Source: Desulfovibrio sp.
GTDB lineage: Bacteria > Desulfobacterota > Desulfovibrionia > Desulfovibrionales > Desulfovibrionaceae
Length of the DNA: 22,609 bases
Assembly: GCA_028708195.1 (NCBI GenBank)
Contig: JAQVZK010000002.1
Coordinates: 1 to 22,609, forward strand
Reading direction: 5' to 3'
Positions within the stretch are counted from its first letter, which is position 1. Each line of letters begins with the position of its first letter. Both the position numbers and the translations under genes were made by a program. This document shows, piece by piece, positions 13,416 through 22,500 of this stretch. Below the pieces are notes generated by a model. That model made no database searches. It saw only the letters and a program-made list of their open reading frames with translations, and was not told the origin of the DNA.

Positions 13416-15767
13416 TCAATTCTCAATCTTGAACAACCGCAACCTAAGGGCATTCGTCACCACAGAAACAGAAGACAAAGCCATAGCCGTTCCCGCAATC
13501 ATAGGCGAGAGCATAGGCCCATCAAAAACGTGCAACAACCCCGCCGCCACCGGCAATCCCAACACGTTGTAGCCAAAAGCCCAAAACAGGTTCTGCCGGA
13601 TGTTGCGCATGGTGGCCCGTGAAAGGGCCAGGGCGGTCAGCACAGCCTCCATGCCGCCGCGCATAAGCACGATGTCCCCTGCTTCGGCGCTCACATCCAC
13701 GCCCGTGCCCACTGCCATGCCCACATTTGCCAAAGCCAGGGCCGGGGCATCGTTGATGCCGTCTCCCACCATACCCACCACATGCCCTTGCTCCTGAAGG
13801 CGGCGAACGTAGTCGGCCTTTTCGGCAGGCAAAAGCCCCGCCGCCACTTCATCTACCCCCACCTTGGCCGCTACGGCCCTGGCGGTGCGCTCATTGTCGC
13901 CCGTAAGCATGACGACGCGCACACCCATCTGTTGCAACCGGGCCACAACTGAAGGAGATTCTGGCCGGATGGCGTCCGCCAACGCCAGTATGCCCGCAAG
14001 GCGGGTTTCGTCGCCACGACCCAGGGCAAGCAGCAAGGGTGTCTGACCAGCCTCGGCCAGCACCGCCAGCTTTTCGGCGACGCTTTGAGAAATTTCGAGT
14101 CCGTATTCCTTCATGAAGGCACGGTTGCCCACAGCCAGATGGCGGGGCACATCCGAGCAAAACACCTCCCCTGCTATGCCCATGCCGGGAGACACCACCA
14201 CGTCTTCCACGCGGCAGGCGGGCAGGTTGCGGTCCTGCCCGGCCTTGATCAGGGCCTGGGCCAGGGGATGTTCGGATCGGGCTTCCAGCGCTGCGGCCAG
14301 GGCCAGCAAGCCGTTTTCATCAAGCTCTTCTGCGCCGGAAAGCAACGTTACACCTGTGAGCACGGGCTTGCCCGTGGTGAGGGTGCCGGTTTTATCCACA
14401 GCCAGGATGTTGATGTGTCCGGCCTGCTCCAGCGCCGCCCCGTTTTTGATAAGCACGCCAAGCTGCGCCCCGCGCCCGGTGCCCACCATGATGGACATGG
14501 GCGTTGCCAGCCCCATTGCGCACGGGCAGGCCATGACCAGCACTGCCACAAAGACGGTGAGCGGAACCGTGACAGGTTCGGAGCTGAACACCAGCCAGGC
14601 CAGGGCCGCCAGCACGGCATAGAGCATGACAGCGGGCACGAAATAGTAGCTGACGCGGTCTGCCAGCCGGGCAATGGGGGCCTTACTGCCCTGCGCTTCG
14701 CGCACCAGCCGGATAATACGCGCAAGACGCGTGTTGCGGCCCACGGCATCGGCACGCAGTGTCAGCGAGCCTTCGCCGTTGACGCTGCCCGCCACCAGCT
14801 TGTCGCCGGGGCCCACAGCCACGGGGATAGATTCCCCGGTAAGCAGGGCAAGGTCTACGGCGCTTTTACCCGTCAAAATTTCACCGTCCACCGGCACACG
14901 CCCGCCAGGCCTGAGCAGCAGATGGTCACCAGCCCTCAGGGTCGCCACTGCGACCTCTTGGGGCGGCAGGGCCTCATTGGCCGGGTCAAGCCGCAGGGCG
15001 GTTTCTGGCGTAAGACTCATGAGTGCGCCCATAGCGTCACCGGCCTTGCGCTTGGCTGTCGCTTCAAGAAACTGACCAAACTCAATCATGGTCAGCAGCA
15101 TCGCTGCCGACTCATAATACAGGTTCATGGCGCGCCCCACAGGGTCAATCCCCATAAGGCCAAGCACCGTGTTTACCATACTGTAAATGAGGGCAGCACC
15201 CGTGCCCACGGCCACCAGACTGTCCATAGTCGGAGCCTTGCGCAGCAACGCGCGGATGCCGTCCACATAAAAATGCCGTCCAAGCCAGACAATGGGCAGG
15301 CTCAAAAAGAGCTGTACCAGCATGAAGGTGCGCGGGGCCGCATGCGGGTCCATCCAGCCCGGCAGACGTAAGCCCATCATGTGCCCCATAGAAACTATCA
15401 GCAGGGGCACGGCAAAGCAGATCATGGGCACAAGACGGCCCAACCGCTCGCGCTTGTCCTTGAGCGCTTTGACCTTGCTTTCGGCAAATTCGGCTGAGGC
15501 ATCCTCATCGGCAGAGGGTGTGGCACTGAAGCCCAGTGTGGCCACGCGGTCTATAACCGACTGCTGCACTTCATCTTTTCTACCGGGGCTGGGCCACACC
15601 TCCGCCTTGGCGGTGGCGAGATTGACGCTGATTTTATCCACGCCATCCATATGCCCCACCACGCGCTCGATGCGCGATGAGCAGGCAGCGCAGTGCATCC
15701 CCCCTATGTCGAACTGCAAGGGGCAGGCCTCGGTATCGGCACATTTTTGCGCAGTGGGTTCGCTCAT
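13416..15767 (-). CDS. copA: Copper(I)-exporting P1B-type ATPase
   Basis: 783 aa, full length. It pumps Cu(I) out of the cytoplasm at the expense of ATP. One N-terminal heavy-metal-binding domain has GMHCAAC (Cys26, Cys29). Eight membrane helices are expected, with TGES at 310-313, the ion-path motif CPC at 414-416, phosphorylated Asp458 in DKTGTLT, the nucleotide-binding HP at 500-501, and GDGINDAPA from 668. FWAFGYN in helix 7 and MALSSVSVV in helix 8 mark Cu(I) specificity. GGAGGAAG precedes ATG 15767. It is transcribed divergently from copZ, the matching chaperone. The Cys9 and Cys15 pair in the N-terminal tail may add a further metal site. Confidence 0.96.
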   Translation of the reverse strand: MSEPTAQKCADTEACPLQFDIGGMHCAACSSRIERVVGHMDGVDKISVNLATAKAEVWPSPGRKDEVQQSVIDRVATLGFSATPSADEDASAEFAESKVKALKDKRERLGRLVPMICFAVPLLIVSMGHMMGLRLPGWMDPHAAPRTFMLVQLFLSLPIVWLGRHFYVDGIRALLRKAPTMDSLVAVGTGAALIYSMVNTVLGLMGIDPVGRAMNLYYESAAMLLTMIEFGQFLEATAKRKAGDAMGALMSLTPETALRLDPANEALPPQEVAVATLRAGDHLLLRPGGRVPVDGEILTGKSAVDLALLTGESIPVAVGPGDKLVAGSVNGEGSLTLRADAVGRNTRLARIIRLVREAQGSKAPIARLADRVSYYFVPAVMLYAVLAALAWLVFSSEPVTVPLTVFVAVLVMACPCAMGLATPMSIMVGTGRGAQLGVLIKNGAALEQAGHINILAVDKTGTLTTGKPVLTGVTLLSGAEELDENGLLALAAALEARSEHPLAQALIKAGQDRNLPACRVEDVVVSPGMGIAGEVFCSDVPRHLAVGNRAFMKEYGLEISQSVAEKLAVLAEAGQTPLLLALGRGDETRLAGILALADAIRPESPSVVARLQQMGVRVVMLTGDNERTARAVAAKVGVDEVAAGLLPAEKADYVRRLQEQGHVVGMVGDGINDAPALALANVGMAVGTGVDVSAEAGDIVLMRGGMEAVLTALALSRATMRNIRQNLFWAFGYNVLGLPVAAGLLHVFDGPMLSPMIAGTAMALSSVSVVTNALRLRLFKIEN

Positions 15768-15780
15768 ATCTTCCTCCGGC

Positions 15781-15809
15781 TTGTCATTTGCAGGGGTGGC
15801 GCGTAGACT
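15781..15809 (+). promoter_or_regulatory. Candidate copZ promoter in the copA-copZ gap
   Basis: TTGTCA (15781-15786) and TAGACT (15804-15809) are separated by 17 nt, predicting a start near 15816 and a leader of about 38 nt. The spacing is the normal 17 nt rather than the stretched 19-20 nt of CueR-type MerR promoters, and I see no CueR-like dyad, so regulation probably uses another repressor type. Confidence 0.5.
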
Positions 15810-15853
15810 GGTGCTTCTATGAAATTGAAAATGGATTCCCCAAGGAGGATACG

Positions 15854-16051
15854 ATGAAAAGCCTGAAAGTCAATGGCATGCATTGCGCCCACTGCAAAGG
15901 CGCAGTGGAAGAAGCGGCCAGCAAGATTGCCGGCGTGAGAAATCCGCTGGTGGATCTGGACGAAAAAGTTCTGCGCTATGAAGAAGACGGCCCGGTGGAT
16001 ATGGAAGCCCTGCGCACGGCCATCAGCAATATCGGCTTTGATCCTGAATAG
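15854..16051 (+). CDS. copZ: Copper chaperone (heavy-metal-associated domain)
   Basis: 65 aa from ATG 15854 with a strong SD (AAGGAGG, 6 nt before). One ferredoxin-like HMA domain binds Cu(I) through Cys11 and Cys14 in NGMHCAHC. AVEEAASKIAGV and LRTAISNIGFDPE supply the rest of the fold. It delivers Cu(I) to the divergently encoded CopA. The in-frame extension to 15677 overlaps copA and lacks an SD, so it is rejected. His13 within the CxxC loop is less common than Ala or Ser. A strong hairpin terminator follows. Confidence 0.93.
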   Translation: MKSLKVNGMHCAHCKGAVEEAASKIAGVRNPLVDLDEKVLRYEEDGPVDMEALRTAISNIGFDPE

Positions 16052-16089
16052 ACTGGCATGGTCCGGGGCAACTCCGGAACAGGTTTTTG

Positions 16090-16137
16090 GGCCAGCGCTA
16101 CGGGTTTTGCAAAAACCATTGGCGCTGGCCTTTCTTT
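16090..16137 (+). terminator. copZ terminator
   Basis: GGCCAGCGC (16090-16098) pairs with GCGCTGGCC (16122-16130). An inner hairpin GGTTTT-gca-AAAACC (16103-16117) nests within. TTTCTTTT follows, giving a compact intrinsic terminator 39 nt after the stop codon. Confidence 0.8.
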
Positions 16138-16315
16138 TCCACATGACAACGCCTCTGTATCTTGCCGTTTGTTACCAAATGCCGTAGTGGTAAAGGCAGT
16201 ATCCCGCCTGCGAACGCGCCCCCATAACTCAGCCCGCAGGCAAACCCACACCACTATCATGCAGCCATACGACCTGTTTTTTCCGCACCGCCTCTGGTGC
16301 AGGGGCAATCTGTTC

Positions 16316-17731
16316 ATGCGCAGCGGTTTTTCAGGCGTGTTCTTGTGCTGTGTTCTTTTTTTGCTTGCGGGTGCAGCTTGCGCGCAGGATGTTTTTCCGC
16401 TGGATTTCACGGTAATCCGCTTGGGTGAAGGGCCGCGTACGGCGCTGGTGGTGGGGGGCATTCAGGGCGACGAACCTGGGGGATTCTCCGCAGCGACACT
16501 GCTGACCACCCACTATCGGATAGAAAGCGGCAGCGTGTGGGTTGTGCCCAATCTGAATTTTCCCAGTATCATCAAAAGAACACGCGGCCTGCACGGTGAC
16601 ATGAACCGCAAGTTTGCCCGGCTGGATGCTAAAGACCCCGAATTTACCACGGTGCGCCGCATTCAGGAACTCATAGACCACCCACAGGTCGCCCTTGTGC
16701 TCAACCTGCATGACGGCAGCGGCTACTACCGCCACAAATACGAAGACAAACTGCGCAATCCCGCCCGCTGGGGGCAGTCTGTCATCATCGACCAGTCGGA
16801 TCTGCCCGGAGTTTTTATGGGCGCGCTTGAGGCCGAGGCCCGCAATGCTGCGGCACAGGCCAACGAGAGCCTCATCCATACAGGGCATCGCCTGCACGTG
16901 CACAATACAAAAACGGCCGACGGCGACCAGGAAATGGAAAAAAGCCTTTCCTTTTACGCTGTACGCCAGGGCAAGGCGGCTTTTGGCCTTGAGGCCAGCA
17001 AAGAATTTTCTGTCGAGCTGCGCGCCTACTATCACCTATTGATGGTGGAATCCTTTTTGCGCCAGGCCGGGATGCATTTCAGCCGCTCTTTCGCCCTCAC
17101 GCCCGAGGGCGTGCGCGGTGCGCTGCAAGACAACCTCGCCGTATCCTTTGCCGACAACCGCGTGTTTCTTCCGCTGGAAGACGCCCGCCCGGCCATCAAC
17201 TATCTGCCCCTGCCCAAAAGCGGCCCGGCCCAGGCCGTGCCCACCAAGCCCATCATGGCCGTGCTGCCTTGCGCTACGAGCGACAATGGGCAATTTTGCG
17301 TGTACTACGGCAACCGCATGCTGACCCTCATCCGTCCCGAGTGGCGCGAGGTGGATAACAGCCTGAGCGCTGTGCCCGTTCGCGTGGACGGCAAAGACAA
17401 GCTGGTGCCCTTCGGGCAGGTTGTCTATGTTGGCGAGTCCCTGCAGGTTCAATCTATGGATGGATACAGGGTCAACGCCATCGGCTTTGACAATGGCATG
17501 CCCGACGAAGCCGGTGTGGAACTGCGCCTTAAAGATTTCATGCAGCGCTTTTCGGTTGACAAACAGGGCAAGATGTTTCGGGTTGAAGTCTACCGAAATC
17601 AGCTTTTTAGCGGTATGTTTCTGATTTATTTTGATAATGCCAAGAAGAACAACCCCAACAGGCCGCGTATGGCCCGTAACGCGGGCGCATTGCCCGACCG
17701 CCCCGGCCCGGAATCATCACTGGGGTTCTGA
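16316..17731 (+). CDS. Csd4/Pgp1-like M99 peptidoglycan carboxypeptidase (cell-shape enzyme)
   Basis: 471 aa from ATG 16316. That start opens an export signal (MRSGFSG, a hydrophobic core, cleavage after ACA near residue 23), with AGGGG about 10 nt upstream; longer in-frame starts lack an SD and hide the signal. The mature protein is a periplasmic zinc carboxypeptidase. Ligands are Gln50 and Glu53 in GGIQGDEPGG, and His132 in LNLHDGSGYY; the catalytic Glu226 is in GLEASKEF. A Gln in place of the usual His is the unusual hallmark of Helicobacter Csd4, which trims muropeptide tripeptides to dipeptides and is needed for helical shape. Here the spacing matches Csd4 closely. The C-terminal part (about 260-440) resembles the family's beta-rich accessory domains. 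It is followed 8 nt later by gpsA. Confidence 0.88.
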   Translation: MRSGFSGVFLCCVLFLLAGAACAQDVFPLDFTVIRLGEGPRTALVVGGIQGDEPGGFSAATLLTTHYRIESGSVWVVPNLNFPSIIKRTRGLHGDMNRKFARLDAKDPEFTTVRRIQELIDHPQVALVLNLHDGSGYYRHKYEDKLRNPARWGQSVIIDQSDLPGVFMGALEAEARNAAAQANESLIHTGHRLHVHNTKTADGDQEMEKSLSFYAVRQGKAAFGLEASKEFSVELRAYYHLLMVESFLRQAGMHFSRSFALTPEGVRGALQDNLAVSFADNRVFLPLEDARPAINYLPLPKSGPAQAVPTKPIMAVLPCATSDNGQFCVYYGNRMLTLIRPEWREVDNSLSAVPVRVDGKDKLVPFGQVVYVGESLQVQSMDGYRVNAIGFDNGMPDEAGVELRLKDFMQRFSVDKQGKMFRVEVYRNQLFSGMFLIYFDNAKKNNPNRPRMARNAGALPDRPGPESSLGF

Positions 17732-17739
17732 GAACAAAC

Positions 17740-18738
17740 ATGTCTGAAAAAATTTCTCTCTGTGTGGCTGGCGGGGGCAGCTGGGGTACAGCCCTGGGAC
17801 ACCTTCTGGCACGTAGGGGGCACCACGTCTGCCTCTGGATGCGTGACACCGCCGTGGCCCAAGCCGTCAACGAAAAGCACGAAAACCCGCGCTACCTTCC
17901 CGGCCTGCCTCTGGATGAACGGCTCATGGCCACCACTGACCCCACAGTCCTGGACCGCCCACTGGTGGTTCTGGCTGTGCCCTGCCAGCAGTTGCGCGGC
18001 TGGCTCACGCAGCACGCCCGCCACTTTCAGCCCAGAGTGGTGTTGGTCAACGCGGCCAAGGGCATTGAAACCGGGTCACTGGCAACCTGCTCGGAGATGA
18101 CCGCTCAGACAATCGGGCACCTGAACCCGCGCTATGCTGTGTTATCCGGCCCATCCTTTGCTGCGGATGTATTGCGTGACCTGCCCACAGCCGTTGTTAT
18201 GGCCGCCCATGACGAAGAGCTGGGACGCTATTTGCGCGATATTTTCTCCAGTTCTGTCTTTCGCTGCTACTCCAGCACCGACGTCACAGGGGTGGAGATG
18301 GGCGGCGCACTTAAAAACGTCATGGCCATTGCTGCGGGCACCTGCGATGGTTTGGGGCTGGGAGCCAACAGCCGTGCGGCCCTCATAACGCGGGGCCTGG
18401 CAGAAATGAGCCGCCTCGGCGTTGCGCGCGGGGCGCAAGCGCATACCTTTATGGGGCTTTCTGGTCTGGGCGACCTTACCCTGACCTGCACCGATGACCT
18501 CTCCCGCAACCGACAAGTGGGACTGCGCCTTGGACGGGGTGAAAAACTGGACCATATCACGCAAAGCCTGGGCATGGTGGCAGAAGGTGTAAAAACCACA
18601 GCCGCCATCCATGACGTGGCGCAAAAACTTGGTGTGGATGCCCCTCTGACCAACGCCGTGTACAGCCTCCTGTATGAAGGGCAAAGCCCCCAGGCTGCAT
18701 TGCGCGATCTGATGGGTAGAACGCTGCGCGAAGAATAG
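17740..18738 (+). CDS. gpsA: Glycerol-3-phosphate dehydrogenase [NAD(P)+]
   Basis: 332 aa, full length. It reduces dihydroxyacetone phosphate to sn-glycerol 3-phosphate for phospholipid synthesis. The dinucleotide-binding loop GGGSWGTALG is at residues 11-20. NPRYLPG is at 49-55, NAAKG with Lys107 at 104-108, and LSGPSFA at 135-141. Catalytic Lys192 is in GGALKNVMAIAAG, and RNRQVG lies further on. The SD is weak (GAGAACAAAC). It follows the carboxypeptidase gene by 8 nt, so the two are probably co-transcribed, an envelope-related pairing. The transcript likely ends in the dispersed 3'-UTR hairpin downstream. Confidence 0.95.
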   Translation: MSEKISLCVAGGGSWGTALGHLLARRGHHVCLWMRDTAVAQAVNEKHENPRYLPGLPLDERLMATTDPTVLDRPLVVLAVPCQQLRGWLTQHARHFQPRVVLVNAAKGIETGSLATCSEMTAQTIGHLNPRYAVLSGPSFAADVLRDLPTAVVMAAHDEELGRYLRDIFSSSVFRCYSSTDVTGVEMGGALKNVMAIAAGTCDGLGLGANSRAALITRGLAEMSRLGVARGAQAHTFMGLSGLGDLTLTCTDDLSRNRQVGLRLGRGEKLDHITQSLGMVAEGVKTTAAIHDVAQKLGVDAPLTNAVYSLLYEGQSPQAALRDLMGRTLREE

Positions 18739-18783
18739 ACGCGCAGGGCATAACACTCCCCTTCGTTATATCTTCAAGTTTTG

Positions 18784-18857
18784 AAAGATGTTGTGGGGGA
18801 GGGACCCTTTTGCAAAAGAGGCCTCCCCCACGCCCCCACCCCCTAAAAATCTAAAAC
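18784..18857 (+). repeat. Dispersed 3'-UTR hairpin element, copy 2
   Basis: Downstream of gpsA and in its sense. The block order is AAAG, TTGTGGGGGAGG, CCTTTTGCAAAAG, CCCACGCCCC, then ACCCCCTAAAAATC, as in copy 1 (4405-4491). GTGGGGGAGG pairs with CCTCCCCCAC around TTTTGCAAAA, a very stable hairpin. It may act as a terminator or mRNA 3'-end stabiliser. Confidence 0.65.
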
Positions 18858-19324
18858 TCTTAGCTGAGCGTTCCATATACCGCCATCCTCCTGAGCCCCC
18901 ACGGCGCGCTCCCTGATACCTCTGCTGGGCTTTCCAAGACCACCAGTCCCCGAAGGCTGCACGGCCTCTGCTTCGGGAGCTTTCTCGCTTCGCGCGGCGA
19001 TCTCCCTGCGCGCAGTTCCCCCACTCCACAGTGGCAAAAAGTGTTCATGATTCCGGTGGATAAATAAATCACATGCTCTTTTTGACATAAAAACATGCAA
19101 TGCGCTAAAAATTTTTTAGTAACACGATTTTTTTTATCTGCGCGTTTACTTATCAAGAAAGAAAAAATATCTCCACGTAACAATTTTTCTTCTGGCGCTC
19201 GAATCTTATTATGTGCCATATGTCAAACAGGTATTGATTGAGTAATCAGCTAATTATGCTGTACATTGGATTGAGCAAACACCCAACACACAAATGGCGC
19301 AAGTCCAAACTACTGCCGAACTGC

Positions 19325-19340
19325 TGTGAATTATTGCACA
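19325..19340. promoter_or_regulatory. CRP/FNR-family-like binding site
   Basis: TGTGAATTATTGCACA matches the TGTGA-N6-TCACA pattern with one mismatch. In Desulfovibrio, CRP/FNR-family regulators include HcpR and CooA; CooA sites differ in sequence, so I cannot name the factor. It lies about 150 nt upstream of the best promoter candidate, far for a class-I or class-II site. Confidence 0.3.
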
Positions 19341-19464
19341 TTCCAGAATTAGACACGCAAAACCAGCGCCAAGTCTATGCCAGATAAGATAAACCCCATA
19401 ATTTAAGTGAAATAATCGGCACTTGCACTGATTAGCGAAGTACGATAAGGCTGTTAACGCTCGA

Positions 19465-19503
19465 TTTACTATTTTTTTCACGACTTGGTATAAGTATGAT
19501 ACC
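19465..19503 (+). promoter_or_regulatory. Candidate promoter with overlapping dyad before the CooM-like gene
   Basis: TTTACT (19465-19470) precedes TATAAG (19489-19494) by 18 nt. TGGTATAAGTATGATACCA (19486-19504, 6-bp arms, 7-nt centre) overlaps the -10 and start site, the usual place for an operator. The leader to ATG 19575 would be about 75 nt. Confidence 0.45.
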
Positions 19504-19515
19504 ATGTTGCAATAG

Positions 19516-19570
19516 GCGTAGCTGGGGCCAAGCACGGTGCTGGCCTGAAAGACCCGCAAACTACGGGGCG
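19516..19570 (+). promoter_or_regulatory. Two-hairpin 5' leader of the CooM-like gene
   Basis: The first hairpin pairs GGCC-a-AGCAC with GTGCTGGCC (about 19527-19546). The second pairs CCCG with CGGG around CAAACTA (about 19553-19567). The right arm of the second contains the GGGG that serves as the SD 6 nt before ATG 19575, so its folding could hide the ribosome site. I cannot assign it to a known riboswitch class. Confidence 0.4.
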
Positions 19571-19574
19571 AATT

Positions 19575-22500
19575 ATGACGGAATCATTGTTCTCGGCTGG
19601 CGGCCATCTTGTGCCGCTTCTGGTGGGAATGGCCCTCATGCTATACGCTGCGGCGCAAGCCGTACGCCAGCGTAAGGACCCTCGCCGCCTGATCCTCTGG
19701 GGTGCCCTGCATGACGCGGGCATTGTCTGCCTGGGGCTCGGTGCGGCTACTGCCATCGGCGCCACCGGCCTGTGGCTTTTCATACTTTTTCAGATCGCCG
19801 CGCGCGGTCTGTCCTGGACGGCCCTAAGCCGCCTCACCTCAGCATGCCACACAGGGGCAGCCTGTAGTCACGGCCCCGTACAGACAGACGACCTGAGCGG
19901 CTCTGGCCAGCGCCACCCCTGGATGGCGGCCCTGTTTGCTCTGGGTCTTCTGGCTTCGGTGGGCGGTACGCCCTTCCTGCTGCCCGAGGCTCGCCTCTTC
20001 ATCAATGCCGCTGTGCTTGATGCCATGCCCGCTGGCCTCACGGGCCTTCTGGTCATGGCTTTTGCCACCACGGTCTTCATCTGGCTGTACGTCAACGCCG
20101 TACGCCGCATTGTACTTGAAGACGCGCCCGAAGACGCACCCACGGTTTTCAGCCCCATGTGCGGCCGCTCTGGCCTTGTGATAGGTCTGGCGGTGATTGT
20201 AGGCCTCATGGGCCTCTTCCGCGGGCCGCTGACTGACCTTATTGGCAGTCAGTACGGTTTTTCTGCGCCCCATTCGCCTGCGCACCCGGCCTACTGGTGT
20301 TACTACCTCGGTGCCTTTGTTGTGGGCGGGGCATTTCTGGCCCGCGTGCGGCTGGCCCCTGCCATAGGCACGGCCTTTGCGGCTCTGGCTTTTGCCACCG
20401 TGATTGTCGCCGACGCTCCGGCCACTGCCAAACTGTTCCTGGTCATGATCAGCCTTGTGGCTCTTGTGGTCTGCGTTTACTCACAGGGCTACATCCACGG
20501 ACGGCACCAGGGGCGGTACTGGTTCTTCCTGCTGCTTACCTTCGGCTCTCTGGCGGGCATAGTTTCCAGCACCGACGCTTCGGGCCTTTATGGCTACTGG
20601 GAACTTATGACCTTCGCCTCCTACTTTCTGGTAGTGCACGAAGGACGGCGCAGCGCCTATGACGCTGGCCTCAAATACTACGTCATGTGTGCGGGCGGCG
20701 CACTCTTCATGCTGCCCGGCCTGCTCATGCTGGGCGAAGGCTTTGTGCCCACCCCTGTGGTTCAGGCGGCCTTTGTGCTCTGTCTGATGGGCTTTGGCGT
20801 CAAGGCTGGCCTGGTGCCTCTGCACTCGTGGCTGCCCGATGCCCATCCGGCCGCACCTTCATCGGTGTCAGCCCCCCTGTCGGGCATCATTACAAAGATG
20901 GGCATCTTCGGCATTGTAGCCGTACTGCTCATGCGGCCTATGGTCAGCACCCTGCCCGGCCTGTTCGGACTTTCCTGGCTTGGCACGGGCCTTGTCTTTA
21001 CTGGCGCGGGCACGCTCATTCTGGGCGAGATCATGGCCCTGCGCCAGAACGACATCAAACGTATGCTGGCCTATTCCACCCTGGGACAGCTTGGTGAAAT
21101 TGTACTGGTGCTCGGCATAGGCACGTGGCTTTCGACCACGGGTGCCTTGTGGCACATGTTCAACCACGCCATTATGAAGGACCTGCTCTTCCTTGGCGCT
21201 GGCGCACTCATCATGCGCAGCGGCAGCCGCAAGCTCAGCGACCTGCGCGGCCTGGGCCGCCAGATGCCCTTTACGGTAGCCTGCATGGGTGTGGGCCTTG
21301 TGAGCATTATGGGTCTGCCGCCCTTTGGCGCTTTTTACAGCAAATTCATGATGATTCAGGCTGCCACCGCTGCCGGACAGCTCTGGCTGGCCGCGCTTAT
21401 TCTTGGCGGCTCCCTTGTGGGTCTTGTCTACTATACCCGCATTCTCAAAACCCTGGTTTTTGAGGAGCGCCCCGACTACCTGCCTGCGGTCACCGAAGCC
21501 CCCACATCCATGCGTATAGGCATGGGCGTACTGGCGGGCATGTGTGTTCTGCTTGGCCTTGCGCCGCAGATGGCCATGCAGCTTGTAGCCCCTGTGGCTT
21601 CTCTGGCCTTTGTGCCCAATCCGTCGGACGCGGGCGTTCTTTTGGCCATGCACGTCAACTGGCCCATCTATGTGGTAGTGCCCGTGTTCGGAGCCCTGCT
21701 GCCCGCCATCTTCTACAAGAACCGCATTATGGCGGGCAAGGTCAGCGTGGGCGTACTGCTTGTCACGGCCCTGCTGGTCATTCTGTTTGGCCGTGGGCTC
21801 GACACGCTTTCTTTCTGCTTTGCCCTCATCGTCCCCCTGCTGGGTGCGGTGAACATGAGCTACGCTCTGGGTTATATGGAGCACAGCCACAGGCAGTGGC
21901 GTTTCTACTGCGCCTTTACCGCCATGTGCGGCGGCCTGGTGGGTATGGCGGCCAGCCAGTACCTGCTGAGCTTCTTCCTGTTCTGGGAAATCATGAGCTC
22001 GTGGACGCTTTACCTTGCCATCGCGCACGAAGGCGACAAAGCCTCCCTGCGTGAAGCCTTCAAGTACTTTATCTTCAACGTCTTTGGCGCGGGCTTCATT
22101 TTTGTTGGCCTGTGCATCATTGGACCTTTTACGCCCTTCACGTCAGTGCTGCTGACCGGCATGGTGCCCAACCTGCCCGCAGGGGCTGCATGGTTTGGCA
22201 TGGCGCTTCTGGCGGCAGGCTTTGTAATGAAAGCCGCGCAACTGCCCTTCCGCATTGACTGGCAGATGCACCCGGCCCTGGCGCCCACGCCTGTTTCCGG
22301 CTACATCTCATCCGTGCTGCTTAAAAGCGCCATCCTCGGCCTCATCAAGCTGTTCATGCTCATGGGCGGCGGCTTTATGCTGGCCGGCGTGCTGGGCGGC
22401 ATGGAGCAGAACATCATCAGCACCGTTGCCATGTGGATCGGCGGCATCACCATCATCATGGCTGCCGTGCAGGCCCTGCGCACCAACGTCATCAAGCTTG

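Larger units (their letters stand above)
18739..19574. other. Long intergenic region upstream of the CooM-like gene
   Basis: 836 nt with no supportable gene. 18784-18857 is the dispersed element. 18858-19035 is GC-rich with no recognisable product. From about 19040 to 19500 the sequence is strikingly AT-rich, with A/T runs such as CTAAAAATTTTTTAG around 19106. A CRP-like dyad lies at 19325-19340, a promoter with overlapping dyad at 19465-19503 and two hairpins at 19516-19566. The ORFs here are short and without family character. Confidence 0.65.

Noticed and set aside
16058..16315. 86-residue N-terminal extension of the M99 carboxypeptidase
   Set aside because: It runs through the copZ terminator, has no SD and would bury the export signal that begins at 16316.
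19185..19215. GCTCGAATC followed by TGCCA as a tRNA T-arm and 3' end
   Set aside because: No complementary T-stem, no acceptor partner and no D-arm or anticodon arm can be found.
18766..19219. Overlapping minus-strand ORFs of 85-119 codons downstream of gpsA
   Set aside because: Low-complexity translation of the GC-rich repeat and flanks, with no SD or family features.
19548..19567. CGCAAACTACGGG resembling part of the c-di-GMP-I (GEMM) riboswitch
   Set aside because: The 5' half with GGCAAACC and the tetraloop stem is not present upstream, so the resemblance is to a short string only.
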